Below, one piece after another: positions 25,104 to 33,977 of a DNA stretch of 64,000 bases. A program made the position numbers and the translations under genes. The notes beneath the pieces were generated by a model. The model saw only the letters and a list, made by a program, of their open reading frames with translations, was not told where the DNA came from and searched no databases. Location of the stretch: contig NZ_JACYMM010000002.1 of NCBI RefSeq assembly GCF_020858115.1, positions 248,001 to 312,000 of the forward strand, in the 5' to 3' direction. The DNA is from Janthinobacterium sp. FW305-129 (GTDB lineage: Bacteria; Pseudomonadota; Gammaproteobacteria; Burkholderiales; Burkholderiaceae_D). Position 1 is the first letter of the stretch. The number at the start of each line of letters is the position of its first letter.

Positions 25104-25814
25104 TCAATACGGCACGCGGTAGCGGTAGCCCTTGAAACTGAAGATGGCCGCCTTCGGCTGCAGCTTTTCCAGCACCAGGCCAGGCGCCAGTTCCTCGCCT
25201 TCGTGGCGCAGCACCTTGTCGATCAGCAGCAAACGGTCGGCCGGATTCTTCGAATAAATATAGCCGCCGATGGCGATCGGGGGAATTTGCCGCTGTATCG
25301 GCTCGGGCAAGTCGCGCATGCCGGGCACGGCCTCTTCAACCGGCGGCGCGGGAGCAGGCGTTGCGGGGGGCGGGGCCACTACGGGCGGCGGCGCGGGCTG
25401 TCCCGGCGTTTCCTGCTTCGGTTCCGCCACGGGCCTGGCATGGTGTACGGGCGCGGCGGTGGCCGCCGGCGGCACGGGCACGGGCGCGGCGACCGCTGGC
25501 GGGGCCGCCACGGGCACAGGGACTGCCGGCATCGGCGCTGGCACAGCCTGGGCCAGCACGGCAGGCGCGGCAGCAGATAAGGGAACAGGTACGGCTACAG
25601 GCGCCGCCGCGCCCGCCTGCCACGGCTGCCACAGCAGCAGTGCGGCAGCCACGGCCACCGTCACGCCGCCCAGCGCCAGCCAGACGGGCGCGCGCCGCGC
25701 CGTGCCGGATGCCGCGCCATCGTGCAGCTGCACTTGCGGTGCGTGGATCGACGGCAACTCGCCCAGCTGGCGCTCGGCTTGCGATTTTTTCAGTGCTTCA
25801 AGTATGTAGGACAT
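25104..25814 (-). CDS. gspB: type II secretion accessory protein GspB/ExeB-like
   Basis: A 236-residue bitopic inner-membrane protein: cytoplasmic N-terminus (MSYILEALKKSQAERQLGEL), one helix (VWLALGGVTVAVAAALLLW, about 43-62), a ~110-residue Ala/Pro/Val-rich periplasmic spacer, and a C-terminal GspB domain (PIAIGGYIYSKNPADRLLLI to YRYRVPY). With ExeA, ExeB is known to help assemble the secretin through the peptidoglycan. The start ATG lies one base after the exeA stop, so the pair is coupled. The main T2SS genes are not in the window. Confidence 0.85.
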   Translation of the reverse strand: MSYILEALKKSQAERQLGELPSIHAPQVQLHDGAASGTARRAPVWLALGGVTVAVAAALLLWQPWQAGAAAPVAVPVPLSAAAPAVLAQAVPAPMPAVPVPVAAPPAVAAPVPVPPAATAAPVHHARPVAEPKQETPGQPAPPPVVAPPPATPAPAPPVEEAVPGMRDLPEPIQRQIPPIAIGGYIYSKNPADRLLLIDKVLRHEGEELAPGLVLEKLQPKAAIFSFKGYRYRVPY

Positions 25815-25815
25815 C

Positions 25816-27450
25816 TTATTTCCCCGCCACCATCGCCGTCGCGGCGGGCGCCGCCACGGCAGGAGCAGCACCGCTCAGGCGCGGCTCCCCGTTGTCGCCC
25901 AGTTGCCTCAGGCGTATATATGTTTTCGGGCCCGCCAGGCCATCGGCCCGCAGGTTCTGGCTTTGCTGGAAAGCGCGCAGCTGGCCTTGCATCTCGGCAT
26001 CGAGCGGCAGGTTGGCGGCCGGCGCCGGCAAGCCCCGCTGCTGCGCCAGGCGCTGCGCCAGCCAGTCCACGTCGGCGCCGCGGGCGCCCAGCGGCACTTC
26101 ATCGCGCCAGCCGCGCGGGGCGCGCCAGAAGGTGGTAAAACTGCCATCGCTGCGCTGCGCCAGCTGGGCCAGCGGCAAGCTGATCTGCTTGCCATCGAGC
26201 ATCAAGGTGGCGGTATCATCCTGCAGGCGCGTCAGCAGCGCCGGCTGTTCCGTGCCACCCGCATCGCGCAAGGCCAGCATGGCGGGAGTGTCCAGCACGC
26301 GCAGTTCGGCGATGCCGCCACGGCTGTGCAAACAGCGCAGGCCGGCGCGCGCGCCCGCCTGGCAAGCGTCGCCAGCCGGCAACTGCTCGCCCCACAGGGC
26401 GGCCAGCTGGCGCAGCACGGCGTTGCGGTCCGGCACGCTCGCGGGTGCGGGCGCAGGCGCCTTCGCAGGAACAGCGGCGGCAACGGGCGCCGCCACGGCG
26501 GGCGCTTTCGCCACGGCCACGGTGGCAGGCGCGTGCGGCATGAAATGCCAGGCCAGCGCAGCCGTCACCAGCGCGCCGGCCAGCACGCCACCGGCCACGT
26601 GCGGCCAGCGCAAGCCCCGTCCGGCAGCCGGCTTGCCCTCTTCCGCAAACACTTCCTCGGCGGCGCGGCGCAATATCTGGCGCGTCACCTGGGGCTGGTT
26701 TTCCACGTAGGCGCCCAGCAGGGCGCGGTCGCACAGCAGGTTGATGCGGCGCGGCACTCCTTTGCTCAAGGCATGGATGGTCGCCATCAAACGGGGCGCG
26801 AACGGCGTCTGCGCCGTGCTGCCCGCCACGGCCAGGCGGTGGCGGACATAGCTGGCCGTCTCGTCCGCCGTCAGCGAACCCAGGTGATAACGGGCGATGA
26901 CGCGCTGCGCCAGCTGTTCCAGCTCGGGCCGGGCCAGCATGGCGCGCAATTCCGGCTGGCCGATCAGGATGATCTGCAGCAGCTTGCGCTCACTCGTCTC
27001 CAGGTTGGTCAGCAAACGCAGCTGCTCCAGCACGGCGGCGGACAGGTTTTGCGCTTCATCAATGATCAGCACATTATTCTTGCCCTGCGCATGGCTGGCC
27101 AGCAAGTGCGCATTGATGGCGTCGACATAGCCTTTCACGCTGGCCACGCCGGGCGCCAGGGCGATGCGGAATTCCTCGCAGATCGACAGCAGCAATTCCT
27201 CGACGGACAATTTCGGATTGAAGATATAGGCAAGCTGGCAATTTTCCGGAATCTGCTCCATGAAGCAGCGGCACACGGTGGTCTTGCCGGCGCCGATCTC
27301 TCCCGTCAGCAGCACGAAGCCGCCGCCGCTGCCCACGCCATACAGCAGGTGCGCCAGCGCTTCACGGTGGCGCTCGCTCATGAACAGGTAGCGCGGATCG
27401 GGGGCGATCGAAAACGGCGATTGCTTGAGCTGGAAATAATGCGTGTACAT
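25816..27450 (-). CDS. gspA: ExeA/GspA-like AAA ATPase with peptidoglycan-binding domain
   Basis: A 544-residue inner-membrane ATPase. The N-terminus MYTHYFQLKQSPFSIAPDPR is the ExeA signature; Walker A GEIGAGKT is at 50-57 and Walker B NVLIIDEAQNL near 125. A transmembrane segment (AGGVLAGALVTAALAWHFM, about 288-306) leads to a periplasmic Ala/Pro-rich region and a C-terminal PG_binding_1 domain (LRAFQQSQNLRADGLAGPKT). Known ExeA binds peptidoglycan and, with ExeB, drives secretin insertion. It precedes gspB in a four-gene operon. Confidence 0.9.
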   Translation of the reverse strand: MYTHYFQLKQSPFSIAPDPRYLFMSERHREALAHLLYGVGSGGGFVLLTGEIGAGKTTVCRCFMEQIPENCQLAYIFNPKLSVEELLLSICEEFRIALAPGVASVKGYVDAINAHLLASHAQGKNNVLIIDEAQNLSAAVLEQLRLLTNLETSERKLLQIILIGQPELRAMLARPELEQLAQRVIARYHLGSLTADETASYVRHRLAVAGSTAQTPFAPRLMATIHALSKGVPRRINLLCDRALLGAYVENQPQVTRQILRRAAEEVFAEEGKPAAGRGLRWPHVAGGVLAGALVTAALAWHFMPHAPATVAVAKAPAVAAPVAAAVPAKAPAPAPASVPDRNAVLRQLAALWGEQLPAGDACQAGARAGLRCLHSRGGIAELRVLDTPAMLALRDAGGTEQPALLTRLQDDTATLMLDGKQISLPLAQLAQRSDGSFTTFWRAPRGWRDEVPLGARGADVDWLAQRLAQQRGLPAPAANLPLDAEMQGQLRAFQQSQNLRADGLAGPKTYIRLRQLGDNGEPRLSGAAPAVAAPAATAMVAGK

Positions 27451-27501
27451 GGAGACCCTGCGGATGAAACGATCAAAATGCGCTGCGGCAAGCCAATACC
27501 C

Positions 27502-28026
27502 TCAGCGGGTGCGGGCGGGCGGCAAGGGCTTGTATTTGGCGCAATACACTTTCGCCTTGCTACGGAAGTAGACGATTTTACTGCCAGGCACGGAACCACG
27601 GACAGGAAAGGCGGAATTGTCGAGTTTATTGAAACGCAGGCCAGAGGCGCCGCGGATGGCCGGTTCCAGCTTTTCCGGTGTCGAATCCGCCACCACGCCC
27701 ATGAAGACGAGGGGACTGGTATCGTCGCTGACGATCACGTCGGTAACGGGCGCGCCCCACAGGGTCGCTTCCGTGCGGAACCAGTAGGCGCCCCCTTCAT
27801 GCTTGTAGGCGGGGCCGAAGGCCGTCAGCAGGTAGGCATAGAAGGCCTTGTTGTCGATATGGTCGATGCACAGCACGGCATTGCCCACCACTTGCCCGAA
27901 CGTGGACGGCGCCGGCTTGGCCTGCGCCAGCACGCCGGACACGGGCACGCCAAAGCCCAGCAGGGCGAACGCCGCCAGCAGGGCCGGCGCACGCCACGGG
28001 CGCGTCAGGGTACGGCGCAGGCGCAT
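27502..28026 (-). CDS. exported protein of unknown function (174 aa)
   Basis: I do not recognise the family. A signal peptide (about 1-35, ending SGVLAQA) precedes a ~135-residue domain with regular beta strands (GAYWFRTEATLWGAPVTDVI, SPLVFMGVVADSTPEKLEP) and two cysteines (VLCIDHID near the start, VYCAKYKP at the end) that could form a disulfide. It sits between a Lys-rich mini-protein (2-bp gap) and exeA (51-bp gap), so it may be linked to the secretion genes; that is inference from position only. Confidence 0.75.
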   Translation of the reverse strand: MRLRRTLTRPWRAPALLAAFALLGFGVPVSGVLAQAKPAPSTFGQVVGNAVLCIDHIDNKAFYAYLLTAFGPAYKHEGGAYWFRTEATLWGAPVTDVIVSDDTSPLVFMGVVADSTPEKLEPAIRGASGLRFNKLDNSAFPVRGSVPGSKIVYFRSKAKVYCAKYKPLPPARTR

Positions 28027-28028
28027 GA

Positions 28029-28136
28029 TCAGCGCTTGCGCTCTTCTTTCTTGACCTTCTTGGCTTCCTTCTTTTCCTTCATGGTCTTGGCCGGTTCTTT
28101 CTTGGCTTCTTTCTTGCTGTCCTGTGCCTTGCTCAT
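28029..28136 (-). CDS. 35-residue lysine/glutamate-rich mini-protein
   Basis: A very small gene: MSKAQDSKKEAKKEPAKTMK then a second KKEAKK block ending ERKR. About 40 percent Lys and 17 percent Glu, with no hydrophobic core, probably disordered or a nucleic-acid or ribosome-associated helix. GGAG lies 6 bases before the second of two tandem ATGs, and its TGA is two bases from the next ATG, which supports a real, coupled gene. The function is unknown. Confidence 0.6.
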   Translation of the reverse strand: MSKAQDSKKEAKKEPAKTMKEKKEAKKVKKEERKR

Positions 28137-28202
28137 CATCTACTCCATGCCTGGGCGGAAATGCCTGGGCCATTATGACACTCCCCCATGAAAATGCCAC
28201 CC

Positions 28203-28234
28203 GAAAAGCAAAACGGCCGCGCAAGGCGGCCGTT
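28203..28234 (-). terminator. terminator of the 95-aa unknown gene
   Basis: Minus strand ACGGCCGCC-ttgc-GCGGCCGT followed by TTTTGCTTTT, 23 bp after the stop at 28257. Confidence 0.75.
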
Positions 28235-28256
28235 CCAGTCGTACGTCAGTGCCGGA

Positions 28257-28544
28257 TCAATGCAGGCACAGGCGGCGGCGCGTCTTTTCGATCAGCGCCG
28301 CATCGTAGGGATACAGGTTCTCGATGAAGAACAATTCCGTTTCCGCCTCGTCTTCCAGGCACATCTCGATCATGACCGGGCCATCGCTTTCGCGGCCCAG
28401 GAAATCCTTCGGCCAGCGGTTCTTGCGGTGCGTGCGCATCATTTCCATGCCCAGCGCAGCCAGCGGCGCCGACACGCCGGCGGCCAGCGCCTCTTGCTGC
28501 CAGTCGTCCCAGTAATCGCTCTTTGCTGCCTTGTCGTTCATCAT
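28257..28544 (-). CDS. conserved-looking protein of unknown function (95 aa)
   Basis: Not recognised. The soluble acidic protein (MMNDKAAKSDYWDDWQQEAL start) has a helical N-terminus, then a beta-rich segment (GPVMIEMCLEDEAETELFFI) and ends with RRRLCLH. No signal or membrane segment. GGAAGAGC precedes tandem ATGs at 28544 and 28541; longer readings have no ribosome site. It is monocistronic with its own terminator. Confidence 0.7.
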   Translation of the reverse strand: MMNDKAAKSDYWDDWQQEALAAGVSAPLAALGMEMMRTHRKNRWPKDFLGRESDGPVMIEMCLEDEAETELFFIENLYPYDAALIEKTRRRLCLH

Positions 28545-28890
28545 GCTCTTCCAACTCAGGTGTAAAAGGCCGACTTTACTCTTCATGGCGTCCCTTGCCA
28601 AGCATGCACAAAAGCAATACCGCAACACCGGGCACAGACCAGTGGGAAAAAATTGGCATTAAACAAGGCCAATTTCAATACCATTTTCAATCGACAAAAA
28701 CTCCTTTATTAACAACAGCTTGTGGCGAACTTTCCGGGCGCGACACATCAAGCGCAAGAATATTTTACAATACCACTTAAATACCTCTTGACTAGCCATC
28801 GAGGCAACAATATAGTGCCTTCAGCTTTTTCGCCGCCCGACAAATAAAAACGAGACAGGCGCATCCAACCATACGCGGGACTGCACACAC
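28545..28890. promoter_or_regulatory. regulatory region upstream of the GlcNAc kinase operon
   Basis: A ~345-bp non-coding interval, markedly AT-rich from 28640 to 28800. It contains AATACCA at 28677-28683 and the paired half-sites described at 28769. No other gene or RNA is apparent. Confidence 0.6.
28769..28785 (+). promoter_or_regulatory. AATACCA direct repeat, candidate GntR operator (nagK operon)
   Basis: AATACCA and AATACC exactly 11 bp apart, 106 bp before the kinase start. The same arrangement occurs upstream of the TonB receptor; HutC/UTRA-type GntR regulators of GlcNAc genes recognise TGGTxT-like half-sites, of which ACCA is the complement. Confidence 0.5.
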
Positions 28891-29763
28891 ATGATCGAAT
28901 ACATAATCGGCGTCGACGGCGGGGGCAGCGGCACCCGCGTACGCCTGGCGCGCCTCGATGGCCAGGAACTGGCGCAGGGACAAAGCGGCCCTTCCGGCCT
29001 GGGCCTGGGCATCGAACGGGCCTGGACCTCCGTGGCGCACGCCGTCACCCTGGCCTTCCGCGCCGCCGGCCTGGAACAGCCGCCCCTGCAGCGCATGGCC
29101 ATCGGCCTGGGCCTGGCCGGCGTGCACAACAAGCAGTGGGCCGCCAGCTTCATCGAACACAATCCCGGCTATGCCTTGGTGGCATTGGAATCGGATGCCC
29201 TGACCACCCTGCTGGGCGCGCATGCGGGCCAGCCGGGCGTCATCGTTGCCATCGGCACGGGCAGCGTGGGCGAAGTGCTGCACGCGGACGGCAGCCGCCA
29301 CGAAGTGGGCGGCTGGGGCTTCCCCTCCGGCGACGAAGCGGGCGGTGCCTGGATCGGCATGCGCGCCATCAACCACGCGCAACAGGTGGCCGACGGGCGC
29401 GTGCCCGGCAGCGCCTTCGCCACGGCCATCATCGACGCCTGCGGCGGCCAGCGCGACGCCATGCAGGTGTGGCTGGCGGCCGCCAGCCAGACCAACTTTG
29501 CGCAACTGGCGCGCCTGGTGCTCGAACACGCGGCCACCAACGTGGTGGCGCACACCATCCTGACCGACGCGGGCCAGCAGATCGCCCTCATCGCGCGGGC
29601 GCTTGACCCGGCCGGCACCTTGCCCGTGGCCCTGTGCGGCGGCCTGGCGGCGCCCTTGTCGGGCTACCTGCCGGCGGCCCTGTTGCAACTGGTCGTGCCG
29701 GCACAGGGCGACTCGGCGGCAGGCGGCCTGCGCCTGATACGCAAGCACTTGCAGGAGCAATGA
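28891..29763 (+). CDS. nagK: N-acetylglucosamine kinase (BadF/BadG/BcrA/BcrD ATPase family)
   Basis: A 290-residue ASKHA-fold sugar kinase that should phosphorylate GlcNAc to GlcNAc-6-phosphate in the cytoplasm. The phosphate-1 loop GVDGGGSGTRVRL is at residues 7-19, IAIGTGSVGE-like phosphate-2 and GWGFPSGDEAGGAWIG substrate segments near 130-150, and CGGLAAPL in the adenosine region. The GlcNAc specificity comes from context: it heads an operon with a GntR regulator, nagA and a GlcN6P deaminase. Its stop overlaps the region of the next start. Confidence 0.88.
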   Translation: MIEYIIGVDGGGSGTRVRLARLDGQELAQGQSGPSGLGLGIERAWTSVAHAVTLAFRAAGLEQPPLQRMAIGLGLAGVHNKQWAASFIEHNPGYALVALESDALTTLLGAHAGQPGVIVAIGTGSVGEVLHADGSRHEVGGWGFPSGDEAGGAWIGMRAINHAQQVADGRVPGSAFATAIIDACGGQRDAMQVWLAAASQTNFAQLARLVLEHAATNVVAHTILTDAGQQIALIARALDPAGTLPVALCGGLAAPLSGYLPAALLQLVVPAQGDSAAGGLRLIRKHLQEQ

Positions 29764-29765
29764 CC

Positions 29766-30500
29766 ATGCTGGCCAAACTGTCCGCCTTCAAACCCAATCC
29801 CGCCAGCGACACGCCGCTCTACATGCAGCTGGCGAACATGCTGTCGGACGGCATCGCCAGCGGCGACTGGCGCGCCAACCAGGCCTTGCCCTCGGAGCGC
29901 GTGCTGTCGGAAATCCTCGAGATTTCGCGCGTGACGGCGCGCAAGGCCATCGACATGCTGTGCGACCGGGGCATGCTGACGCGCAAGCGCGGCTCGGGCA
30001 CCTACATCACGCCCAAGCTGGAACAGCCGCTGTCGCGCCTGACGAGCTTTTCCGAAGAATTGCGCCAGCGGGGGTTTACCGCCGGCTCGCGCTGGCTGCA
30101 GCGCGACATCGGCTCGGCCGCGCCGCTGGAACTGCTGTCGCTGGGACTGTCGCCGCACATGCCGGTGGCGCGTTTGCGCCGCCTGCGCACGGCCGACGAA
30201 GTGGTGATGGCGATCGAGACGACCACCATCCCCGCCCTGTACATGCCGGACCCGCAGCAAGTCACCGATTCGCTGTACGGCTACCTGGAGTCGCGCGGCA
30301 CCATCCCGATGCGCGCGCTGCAGCATATCCGCGCCGTCAACGCCACGGCGGAACAGGCCAAGCTGGCCAATATCAAGACGGGTGAAGCCATGCTGCACAT
30401 CACCCGTGTCAGTTATCTCGACAACGGCGCAGCGGTGGAACTGACCCACTCGTATTGCCGCAGTGATTATTATGAATTCGTAGCGGAGTCGCGCAGATGA
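29766..30500 (+). CDS. GntR/HutC-family regulator of GlcNAc genes (NagQ-like)
   Basis: A 244-residue repressor-type protein. The N-terminal winged HTH (LPSERVLSEILEISRVTARK, then MLTRKRGSGTYITPKLEQPL) is followed by a UTRA ligand domain (about 85-240). Homologues such as NagR, DasR and NagQ sense GlcN-6-P or GlcNAc-6-P. ATG 29766 is chosen because AGGAG is 9 bases upstream; ATG 29760 overlaps the kinase stop. It lies inside the nagK-nagA-deaminase operon and probably autoregulates it. Confidence 0.9.
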   Translation: MLAKLSAFKPNPASDTPLYMQLANMLSDGIASGDWRANQALPSERVLSEILEISRVTARKAIDMLCDRGMLTRKRGSGTYITPKLEQPLSRLTSFSEELRQRGFTAGSRWLQRDIGSAAPLELLSLGLSPHMPVARLRRLRTADEVVMAIETTTIPALYMPDPQQVTDSLYGYLESRGTIPMRALQHIRAVNATAEQAKLANIKTGEAMLHITRVSYLDNGAAVELTHSYCRSDYYEFVAESRR

Positions 30501-31609
30501 GCAGCACTATCAAAGGCAATATCCTTACCCCCGGCGGCTGGATCCACGGCGCCATCGCCTTCGGCGAGCGCGTCGACAGCATCGAGGGCGATTCCCTCCA
30601 CCCGTCGAACAACAGCGACGACTATATCTTGCCCGGTTTTATCGACCTGCACGTGCATGGCGGCGCCGGCAAGGACATCATGGAAGGCGGCGAAGCCGTC
30701 TACACCATCGCGGCCATCCACGCGCGCCACGGCACCACCAGCCTGCTGGCCACCACCATGACAGCGCCGCCGGAAGACATCGACATGGCCTTGACGGCCA
30801 TCGGCATCGCCGCCAACAACCGCCGCCCGAACACGGCGCGCGTGCTGGGCGCCCACCTGGAAGGCCCGTACATCAATTCCGGCAAGCTCGGGGCGCAGCC
30901 GAACTACGCGCGCGCCGCCACGCTGGCCGAAATCGAACGCCTGCAAACGCTGGCCAGGCTGCGCGTCATTACCGTGGCGCCGGAAATCGCCGGCCACCTG
31001 GATTTGGTGCGGGCCCTGGCCGACGCCGGCGTGCGCGTGCAGATCGGCCACACGCTGGGCTCCTATGAAGACGGCGTGGCCGCGCTGGAGCACGGCGCGG
31101 TGGGCTTCACGCACCTGTTCAACGCCATGAGCGGCCTGCATCACCGCGAGCCGGGCATGGTCGGCGCCGCCCTCGCGCACGCCGAATACGCGGAACTGAT
31201 CCCCGACCTGCTGCACGTGCATCCGGGCGCCATCAAGGTGGCCCTGCGCGCCATCCCGCGCCTGTACTGCGTCACCGATTCGACCGCCGCCACCGGCATG
31301 CCGGACGGCGAATACATGCTGGGCCGCCACGCCGTGCAGAAATGCATGGGCGGCGTGCGCCTGCCCGACGGCACGCTGGCGGGCAGCACCCTGACCCTGG
31401 ACCAGGCGCTGCGCAACCTGGTGGGACTGGGACTGGACCTGGCCGACGCGTCCAAGCGCGTGTCGACCAACGCCGCCGATTACCTGGGCCTGGAAGAACG
31501 CGGCCGGCTGGCCCCCGGCACTTACGCCGATCTGGTAGTACTCGATCGCGATCTCAAACTCAAAGCAGTGTATATAGAAGGAGAAATCTGTGACCTCAAT
31601 GATGCTTAA
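30497..31609 (+). CDS. nagA: N-acetylglucosamine-6-phosphate deacetylase
   Basis: A 370-residue amidohydrolase-fold enzyme converting GlcNAc-6-P to GlcN-6-P and acetate. Metal and substrate motifs are present: LPGFIDLHVHGGAGKD (near 45-60), LGAHLEGPYIN, QIGHTLGS, THLFNAMSGLHHREPG and CVTDSTAATGM. The start overlaps the GntR stop (ATGA), and the 3' end overlaps the next gene by 20 bp, so the four genes are tightly coupled. Confidence 0.95.
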   Translation: MSSTIKGNILTPGGWIHGAIAFGERVDSIEGDSLHPSNNSDDYILPGFIDLHVHGGAGKDIMEGGEAVYTIAAIHARHGTTSLLATTMTAPPEDIDMALTAIGIAANNRRPNTARVLGAHLEGPYINSGKLGAQPNYARAATLAEIERLQTLARLRVITVAPEIAGHLDLVRALADAGVRVQIGHTLGSYEDGVAALEHGAVGFTHLFNAMSGLHHREPGMVGAALAHAEYAELIPDLLHVHPGAIKVALRAIPRLYCVTDSTAATGMPDGEYMLGRHAVQKCMGGVRLPDGTLAGSTLTLDQALRNLVGLGLDLADASKRVSTNAADYLGLEERGRLAPGTYADLVVLDRDLKLKAVYIEGEICDLNDA

Positions 31610-32612
31610 AGAAGCCGTTTCCGCCGCCGAATGCGTCGCCCTGCAACTGGCCAGCGACACCGAACGCTACGCGGAACTGGGCCGCAAATTGAGGAGCACC
31701 TCGTTCTCGACCGCGCTGACCATCGCGCGCGGCAGCTCCGACCACGCCTGCAACTACGTCGCCTACCTGATCATGGCGCGCCTTGGCCGCGTCGTCGCGT
31801 CCCTGCCGATGTCGCTGGTGACCCTGAACAAGTCGCCGCTGGTGACGCGTGATACCCTGGCCATCTCGATCTCGCAATCGGGCCAGAGCCCGGACGTGGT
31901 CGAACCGATCCGCTACTTCCGCGACGGCGGCGCCACCACCGTGGCCCTCGTCAACGACATCGATTCGCCGCTGGCGCACGCCGCCGAATGGGCCATGCCC
32001 CTGCGCGCCGGCAAGGAACAAAGCGTCGCCGCGACGAAAAGCTTCATCACCAGCCTGGTCGCCGGCGCCCGCATGGTGGCCCAGTGGCAGAACGATCCCG
32101 AACTGCTGGGGGGCCTGGAAGCGCTGCCCGAAGCGCTGCTCGAAGCGACCCGCGTCGACTGGTCGCCCGCCATCGACGTGCTGGCCCCGGCCCGCAACAT
32201 CATGGTCGTCGGACGCGGCATCAGCTTCCCCGTGGCGCTGGAATCGGCCCTGAAATTCAAGGAAACCTCGGCCCTCCAGGCGGAAGCGTTCAGCGGCGCC
32301 GAAATCAAGCACGGCCCCATGGCCCTGATCGAAGACGGCTACCCGCTGCTGATTTTTGCAACCCGTGGCCCGACCCAGGCCGGCCTGCTGCAGCTGGCAA
32401 CAGAGATGCGCGGCCGTGGCGCCAAGGTCTTGCTGGCGGCGCCCGCCGACGTGGCCGAGCGCGACCTGACCCTGCCCGTGGCGGCCACGCCCGATCTCGA
32501 TCCGATCGTCGCCATCCAGTCGTTCTACGTGATGGCGGCAAAACTGTCGGCCGCGCGCGGCATGGACCCGGATGCGCCGCGCCACTTGAGCAAGGTAACA
32601 AAAACAAACTAA
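31590..32612 (+). CDS. SIS-domain glucosamine-6-phosphate deaminase (NagB-II type)
   Basis: A 340-residue protein with two SIS domains, resembling the isomerase half of GlmS without the glutaminase part. In nag operons of Shewanella and Xanthomonas such proteins replace NagB and convert GlcN-6-P to fructose-6-P plus ammonia. Sugar-phosphate motifs ARGSSDHACNY, SISQSGQSPD, KSFITSLVAGA and SGAEIKHGPMALIE are intact. The start is GTG 31590 with AAGGAG 6 bases upstream, inside nagA. Confidence 0.92.
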   Translation: MTSMMLKEAVSAAECVALQLASDTERYAELGRKLRSTSFSTALTIARGSSDHACNYVAYLIMARLGRVVASLPMSLVTLNKSPLVTRDTLAISISQSGQSPDVVEPIRYFRDGGATTVALVNDIDSPLAHAAEWAMPLRAGKEQSVAATKSFITSLVAGARMVAQWQNDPELLGGLEALPEALLEATRVDWSPAIDVLAPARNIMVVGRGISFPVALESALKFKETSALQAEAFSGAEIKHGPMALIEDGYPLLIFATRGPTQAGLLQLATEMRGRGAKVLLAAPADVAERDLTLPVAATPDLDPIVAIQSFYVMAAKLSAARGMDPDAPRHLSKVTKTN

Positions 32613-32650
32613 GCAACAAGTAGTAACTTACGCCCCCCCAAAGGCAGAGA

Positions 32651-32680
32651 CGGGGGTCGGACCCTGAGGGTCCGACCCCG
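32651..32680. repeat. REP-like perfect inverted repeat GGGGTCGGACCC
   Basis: 12-bp perfect arms around TGA, with no T-tract, between the deaminase and the ABC binding-protein gene. Motif and position are typical of a REP/REPIN-type repeat; a partial echo GGGGTCAGTCG follows at 32689. It may attenuate read-through or stabilise mRNA. Confidence 0.55.
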
Positions 32681-32713
32681 GCACTTGCGGGGTCAGTCGC
32701 CAGGATAATAATA

Positions 32714-33970
32714 ATGATCAAGAGACTGTTGGCAGTGTTTGCCTGCGCGAGCCTGCTCGCGCCGCAGGCATGGGCTGCCGAGAAAATCGAATTCTGGACC
32801 TTCAGCATGAAGCCCAAGTTCACGCCGTATTTCAATGCGGTGATGGCGCGCTATGAGGCGCAAAATCCCGGCGTCAAAATCGAATGGATCGACTTCCCGT
32901 GGGACATCATCCAGACCAAGCTGGTCACGCGCATCGTGGCCGGCACGCCGCCCGCGCTGGTCAGCCTGAACGTGCCCTGGGCCGACGAATTTGCGCGCGA
33001 CGGCTTGCTCACACAAGTCGATGGCCTGATCGCGCCTGCGCGCGCCAGCTACATTCCCAGCGCCCTGGACGACCTGCGCTTCAAGGGCGGCACCTACGGC
33101 TTCCCCATGTACAGCAATGTCGCGGTGATCGCCTTCAATACCGCCATTTTCAAGCAGGCGGGACTCACGCGCGGCCCCGCCAGCCTCGATGAACAGCTGG
33201 CGTTTGCGCGCCAGATCGCGCAGCGCACGGGCAAGGCCGGCATCGCTCCCGCCCTGTCGAAAATCGACGGCCTGTTCATGCAGCAGGGCCTGGCCGTCAT
33301 CACCGACAACCGCGCCGTCTTCAATTCGCCGCGGCACGTGGCGCTGGTGCAAAAGCTGGCCGACACCTACAAGGTCGGCGGCCTGCTGAAAGAAAGCCTG
33401 TTCGCCGAAGACAATTTCCCGGCCGTGATCGACGCCTACAAGGGCGGCCGCCTGGGCATGCTGCTGGCGCCGCCGACGGCCATGCAGCGCATCCGTGGCG
33501 ACGCGAAAGATATTTACGCCATCACCGACGTGGCGCCCGCGCCGCTGGGCCCCACCGGCATCGCCGACGGCGGCTGGCTCGTGCACTTCGCCATTCCGAA
33601 AGGCGTGCCGGCAAGCCTGCTGCCCTCGGTGGGCAAGTTTGCGCGCTTCCTGACGAACGATGACAACCAGCTGGCCTTCGCCAAACAGGCCAGCGTCTTT
33701 CCCACCACCGTCAAGGCGGCGGCCGACCCGTTTTTCCTCGCCACGCCGAAGAACGCGGGCGCGGCCGAAAAGGCGGTGGCCGCCGGCGCGCTGTCGATGG
33801 GCCACTCGCGCACCCTGTACGTGGCCGGCATCGACGACTACGACGAGCTGCGCCGCTCGCTGGTGAAAGCCGTCGAGGCGGGCGTGACGGGCAAGCAGGA
33901 TGTGCAGCAGGCGCTGGACCAGGCCGTCGCCATCTGGAACCGCAAGCTGGCCACCCTGCCGCGCCACTAA
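32714..33970 (+). CDS. ABC sugar transporter periplasmic binding protein
   Basis: A 418-residue cluster-1 solute-binding protein (UgpB/MalE type) with signal peptide MIKRLLAVFACASLLAPQAW (cleaved near AWA-AE). Early IEFWTFSMKPKFTPYFN and later GKVGGLLKES-like and YGFPMYSNVAV segments match the oligosaccharide-binding family. Followed at 7 bp by its two permeases. GlcNAc or chitooligosaccharide is the likely ligand from context. Confidence 0.92.
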   Translation: MIKRLLAVFACASLLAPQAWAAEKIEFWTFSMKPKFTPYFNAVMARYEAQNPGVKIEWIDFPWDIIQTKLVTRIVAGTPPALVSLNVPWADEFARDGLLTQVDGLIAPARASYIPSALDDLRFKGGTYGFPMYSNVAVIAFNTAIFKQAGLTRGPASLDEQLAFARQIAQRTGKAGIAPALSKIDGLFMQQGLAVITDNRAVFNSPRHVALVQKLADTYKVGGLLKESLFAEDNFPAVIDAYKGGRLGMLLAPPTAMQRIRGDAKDIYAITDVAPAPLGPTGIADGGWLVHFAIPKGVPASLLPSVGKFARFLTNDDNQLAFAKQASVFPTTVKAAADPFFLATPKNAGAAEKAVAAGALSMGHSRTLYVAGIDDYDELRRSLVKAVEAGVTGKQDVQQALDQAVAIWNRKLATLPRH

Positions 33971-33977
33971 GGACACC

